Shown here: positions 14,338 through 16,677 of the stretch, in pieces
How the letters are laid out: each line of letters begins with the position of its first letter
Position numbering within the stretch: the first letter of the stretch is position 1
DNA from: JBOGFI01 sp050743365
GTDB lineage: Bacteria > Actinomycetota > Acidimicrobiia > IMCC26256 > JACDBD01
DNA: 16,677 nt
Direction of reading: 5' to 3'
Assembly: GCA_050743365.1 (NCBI GenBank)
Contig: JBOGFI010000108.1
Location: forward strand, 1-16,677
Notes under the pieces: generated by a model
The model's input: the letters and a program-made list of their open reading frames with translations, nothing else
What the model was told of the DNA's origin: nothing
The model's database searches: none
Program-made: the position numbers and the translations under genes

Positions 14338-14766
14338 ATGGCCAGGGGAAGCGCGTACACCGCCCACCTCGCCGCGGTCCCGTTGTTCTCCGCCCTCTCC
14401 AAGCAGGACCTGCAGCGGGTCGCCTCGGCCGCAGACGAGCTCGACGTGGAGGCAGGGCAGGAGCTCGTGACCGAGGGCCGGGTGGGGCACGAGTTCTTCC
14501 TGATCCTGCGAGGGCGGGCGACGGTCCGGCGCAACCAACGCAAGGTCGCCACGCTGGGCCCCGGCGAGTACTTCGGCGAGCTGGCCCTGCTGCATCGTGG
14601 GCCGCGGTCGGCGACGGTGGTCGCCGAGACCGACATGACGCTGCTCGTGCTGGGCCAGCGCGAGTTCGCCGGTCTCATAGACAGCGTGCCGGGCATGGCG
14701 TCCAAGCTCCTCAAGGGGATCGCGCAGCGCCTGCGCGAAGCCGACGCCAACGCCGTCAGCAACTGA
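14338..14766 (+). CDS. Single cyclic nucleotide-binding domain protein
   Basis: This is a 142-residue protein made of one cyclic nucleotide-binding (CAP_ED) domain. LAAVPLFSALSKQDLQRVAS (11-30) starts the domain. The beta-roll runs through GRVGHEFFLILRGRATV (47-63). The phosphate-binding cassette is GEYFGELALLHRGPRSATVVA (77-97), with E81 and R90 as the residues that normally hold ribose and phosphate, so cAMP or cGMP binding looks possible. The protein ends in a C-helix (about 118-138) with no helix-turn-helix after it, so it is not a CRP-type transcription factor. Such lone domains may act through a partner protein. The start ATG at 14338 directly follows a TAGAGT -10. It is convergent with the membrane-protein gene, 18 bases away. 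Confidence 0.9.
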   Translation: MARGSAYTAHLAAVPLFSALSKQDLQRVASAADELDVEAGQELVTEGRVGHEFFLILRGRATVRRNQRKVATLGPGEYFGELALLHRGPRSATVVAETDMTLLVLGQREFAGLIDSVPGMASKLLKGIAQRLREADANAVSN

Positions 14767-14784
14767 CCTCGGGCACCCGGAGGG

Positions 14785-15264
14785 CTACGCGGGAGCGCAG
14801 ATCCGGCACGGGTCGAGCCCGCGGCTGCGGGCGACCACGAGGGTCATCGCCGTAAGGCCGTACTGGCCCTCGACCAGGCGGCAATCGGGTCGGTGGTAGG
14901 CGCTGGGCCCGGCCACCACGCCGGGCGACTCGCCCGCAGCGCCGGCGGCGCCGCTCGCGGCGACGGAGGACAGCGCACTCTCGGACGCGCCCGGCCCGGC
15001 CAGGCGCTCGAGCGCGTCGCGTAGCTCGGCCAGGCTGGCTTGCAGGGCTGCCCGGTCGGCACGGTTGCTCTGCACGACCAACAGCGCGGCTCCGACGACG
15101 ACGAGGGCGAGCCCGCCCAGGCCCCCCGACACGAGGTAGGGCATCTGGGCCTGCACCCGGTCGTAGGTCGCGGCCCCGTTCCACCCGAGGAAGATGAGCG
15201 CCAGGCCGGCCAGGCAGTAGCCGATCCCGAGCTGGCCGCCGAGGTTTCCCCACCGGATCTTCAT
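14785..15264 (-). CDS. Two-helix membrane protein with C-terminal His/Cys cluster
   Basis: I do not recognise a named family for this 159-residue protein. Two hydrophobic helices are visible, about 11-28 (LGIGYCLAGLALIFLGW) and 43-64 (YLVSGGLGGLALVVVGAALLVV). After them come a helical stretch rich in Ala/Leu/Glu (67-92) and an Ala/Gly/Ser linker (93-120). The tail has YHRPDCRL (H124, C128) and, 24 residues later, DPCRICAP (C153, C156). This pattern resembles the Zn-binding domain of Ada-type proteins (PF02805) and may bind a metal; that is inference. With the first helix leading in, the tail should face the same side as the N-terminus. GGAGGAG lies just before the ATG at 15264. It starts 25 bases after livF and is probably in that operon. 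Confidence 0.7.
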   Translation of the reverse strand: MKIRWGNLGGQLGIGYCLAGLALIFLGWNGAATYDRVQAQMPYLVSGGLGGLALVVVGAALLVVQSNRADRAALQASLAELRDALERLAGPGASESALSSVAASGAAGAAGESPGVVAGPSAYHRPDCRLVEGQYGLTAMTLVVARSRGLDPCRICAPA

Positions 15265-15289
15265 CGTCTCCTCCCCTACTGCGCGGGCC

Positions 15290-16003
15290 CTAGTCCGCGG
15301 CCTTGCCGAGATAGCTCTCCCGCAGGTTGGCGTCCTGGATCTCGTCGCCGACGCCGCTGAAGATCAGCGTCCCCTTCTCCATGATCAGCACCCGGTCGGC
15401 GTACGGCAGCACGCCGACGTTCTGCTCCACGATGACGACGGTCACGCCGGCCTCGTTGATGCGCTTGACCACCTGGAACACGGTCTTGGCCAGCGCCGGG
15501 CTCAGGCCGAGCGAGGCTTCGTCGATCAGCAGCAGCTTGGGCTTCGACATCAACGCCCGCCCGATGGCGAGCATCTGCTGCTCGCCACCCGAAAGCGTCC
15601 CCGCCGCCTGTTCCACGCGCTCGGCCAGCCGCGGGAAGTACTCGAACACGAGCTCCCGGCGCTCGTCGACCTCCCCGCTGTTCGCCCGCCGGCTCCAGGC
15701 GCCCAGGCGCAGGTTGTTGGCCACGCTCAGGCCCGGGAAGACCCGCCGCCCCTCGGGCACGAGGGCCACGCCCAACGGCACGAGCTTCGACGGGGGGCGG
15801 CCGCCGATGTCGGTGCCGTTGAAGCGGATGGCGCCGGCGTCGGGCTTCTTCTGACCGGCGATGGTCGAGACCGTTGTGGTCTTGCCGGCGCCGTTCAACC
15901 CGAACAGGACCGCGGTCTCGCCCTCCTCGACCTCGAAGCTGACGCCCATCAGCACCGGGTTGTCGTAGCTGACGCGGAGGCCTTCCACCTCGAGCAGTGC
16001 CAT
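15290..16003 (-). CDS. livF: Branched-chain amino acid-type ABC transporter ATP-binding protein LivF
   Basis: This is a 237-residue ABC ATPase of the LivF group, one of the two ATPases powering HAAT-type importers for branched-chain amino acids and related carboxylates. Walker A is GLNGAGKTT (35-43), the LivF block LVPEGRRVFPGLSVANNLRLGA (81-102) follows, then the signature LSGGEQQ (137-143), Walker B LLLIDEAS (157-164, D161, E162) and VIVEQN (190-195), where LivF proteins carry Q in place of the usual H-loop histidine. It is complete and normal. The ATG at 16003 overlaps the livG stop by one base (TGATG), so the two are coupled. Some 170 bases of open frame upstream of this ATG merely re-read livG. 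Actual substrate specificity depends on a binding protein outside the window. Confidence 0.94.
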   Translation of the reverse strand: MALLEVEGLRVSYDNPVLMGVSFEVEEGETAVLFGLNGAGKTTTVSTIAGQKKPDAGAIRFNGTDIGGRPPSKLVPLGVALVPEGRRVFPGLSVANNLRLGAWSRRANSGEVDERRELVFEYFPRLAERVEQAAGTLSGGEQQMLAIGRALMSKPKLLLIDEASLGLSPALAKTVFQVVKRINEAGVTVVIVEQNVGVLPYADRVLIMEKGTLIFSGVGDEIQDANLRESYLGKAAD

Positions 16004-16677
16004 CAATCCGCGTCCAGCAACGACTCGAGTTGCTCCTCGACCGCCTGGAGCTTCGGGTCCTCGGCGTCCTCCCCGAGGTAGGCGGTCACGACCTGCGGAT
16101 GGTTGCGGACCTCCTCGGGTCGACCCTCGGCGAGCAGCTGGCCGAAGTTCAGGCAGTACACGTAGTCGCACACGCGCACGACCAGCGGCACGTGGTGCTC
16201 GATCATGACGATCGACAGCCCGAACTCGCGCCGCAGCGCGAGCAACGTGTCGCCGAGCTCGTGGGCCTCTTCGGGCCCCATACCCGAGGAGGGCTCGTCC
16301 AGGAGCAGGACGTCGGGGTCGGTGGCGAGCACGGTGGCGATCTCGACCCGCTTCAGCACGCCGTAGGGCAGCCCGGCCACCTGGCGGTCGAGGAACTCGC
16401 CCAGGCCCATGATCTCGGCGATGGCCTCGCCGCGGCCACGCAGCGTGCGCTCCGACAGAAACGTGCTCGGTGCACCCAACATCCCCGCGAGGGTGGAGTA
16501 GTCGGCCTCCAGGTACTGGGCCGTCACCAGGTTCTCGCGCACGGTCGAGCCCTTCACCAAACCGACGTTCTGAAACGTCCTGCCCATGCCCAGCGCGGTG
16601 CGCTCGTGCACCGAGAGGTCGGTGACGTCGCGGCCCTTGAAGATCACCCGACCGCGGTCGGGCTTGTAGAAGCCGGT
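16003..16677 (-). CDS. livG: Branched-chain amino acid-type ABC transporter ATP-binding protein LivG, N-terminus cut by window edge
   Basis: This is the last 224 residues of a LivG-type ABC ATPase. The frame is open to the window edge and enters at TGFYKPDRGRVIFKGRDVTD, the usual LivG stretch just after Walker A, so Walker A itself lies outside. Visible are GMGRTFQNVGLVKGSTVRENL (Q-loop), the LivG-type signature LPYGVLKRVEIA (in place of LSGGQ), Walker B VLLLDEPSSGM and the H-loop MIEHHV. The C-terminal extension past YLGED is longer than in many LivG proteins and acidic. A GTG at 16647 would open a shorter frame but is internal. Together with LivF and, presumably, permeases LivH/LivM further upstream, it forms an importer operon. 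Confidence 0.93.
   Translation of the reverse strand, partial: TGFYKPDRGRVIFKGRDVTDLSVHERTALGMGRTFQNVGLVKGSTVRENLVTAQYLEADYSTLAGMLGAPSTFLSERTLRGRGEAIAEIMGLGEFLDRQVAGLPYGVLKRVEIATVLATDPDVLLLDEPSSGMGPEEAHELGDTLLALRREFGLSIVMIEHHVPLVVRVCDYVYCLNFGQLLAEGRPEEVRNHPQVVTAYLGEDAEDPKLQAVEEQLESLLDAD

Overview
The window is about 16.7 kb of high-GC DNA, most likely chromosomal and from an actinomycete-grade bacterium (Actinomycetota, possibly an Acidimicrobiia-like lineage; this is inference). Pointers are the GC-rich codon use with many GTG starts, an F420-type LLM oxidoreductase, a mycothiol-enzyme-like TIGR03086 protein, DUF2630 and DUF5990 proteins, and several genes whose -10 element lies only 6-9 bases before the start codon, as in leaderless transcription.

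Layout. Positions 1-332 hold the 3' part of the RNase P RNA gene (rnpB). A Phd/VapB-VapC toxin-antitoxin pair follows on the + strand (383-1052). On the - strand come an LLM-class F420 oxidoreductase (1143-1988), a TIGR03086/DinB-like protein (2210-2800), and a compact operon of Rieske oxygenase, crotonase and TetR regulator (5345 down to 2867). This operon is read from a promoter carrying two 16-bp palindromes, one filling the -35/-10 spacer and the other just after the -10. Next is a divergent pair: a DUF5519 'luciferase-family' gene (-) and a SoxR gene (+). Between them lies a near-perfect soxS-type SoxR box set in a 19-bp promoter spacer that points at the DUF5519 gene.

From 6559 to about 8360 (+) come a DUF2630 protein, a secreted protein of unknown function, and two neighbouring wrecked genes: a group II truncated haemoglobin and a winged-helix (PF06224) protein. 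Each keeps its N- and C-terminal ends but has lost its middle. DUF5990 (-) follows. Then comes a + strand catabolic operon: aldehyde dehydrogenase, HsaA-like flavin enzyme of the acyl-CoA dehydrogenase fold, crotonase and nitroreductase (8889-12943). The first two genes of this operon each carry a single-base frameshift in a G run. Indels therefore cluster between 7.65 and 10.51 kb.

The right end holds a lipoprotein related to Ca2+-dependent PI-phospholipase C (-), a lone cyclic-nucleotide-binding-domain protein (+), and a - strand operon with LivG (cut by the window edge), LivF and a two-helix membrane protein ending in a His/Cys cluster.

How the parts fit (inference): the Rieske/crotonase operon and the ALDH/HsaA-like/crotonase/nitroreductase operon look like pieces of aromatic, terpenoid or steroid-type catabolism working on aldehydes, acids and CoA thioesters. 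The first is controlled by its own TetR. SoxR adds a redox-sensing switch. No CRISPR array, insertion sequence, tRNA or phage gene was seen.
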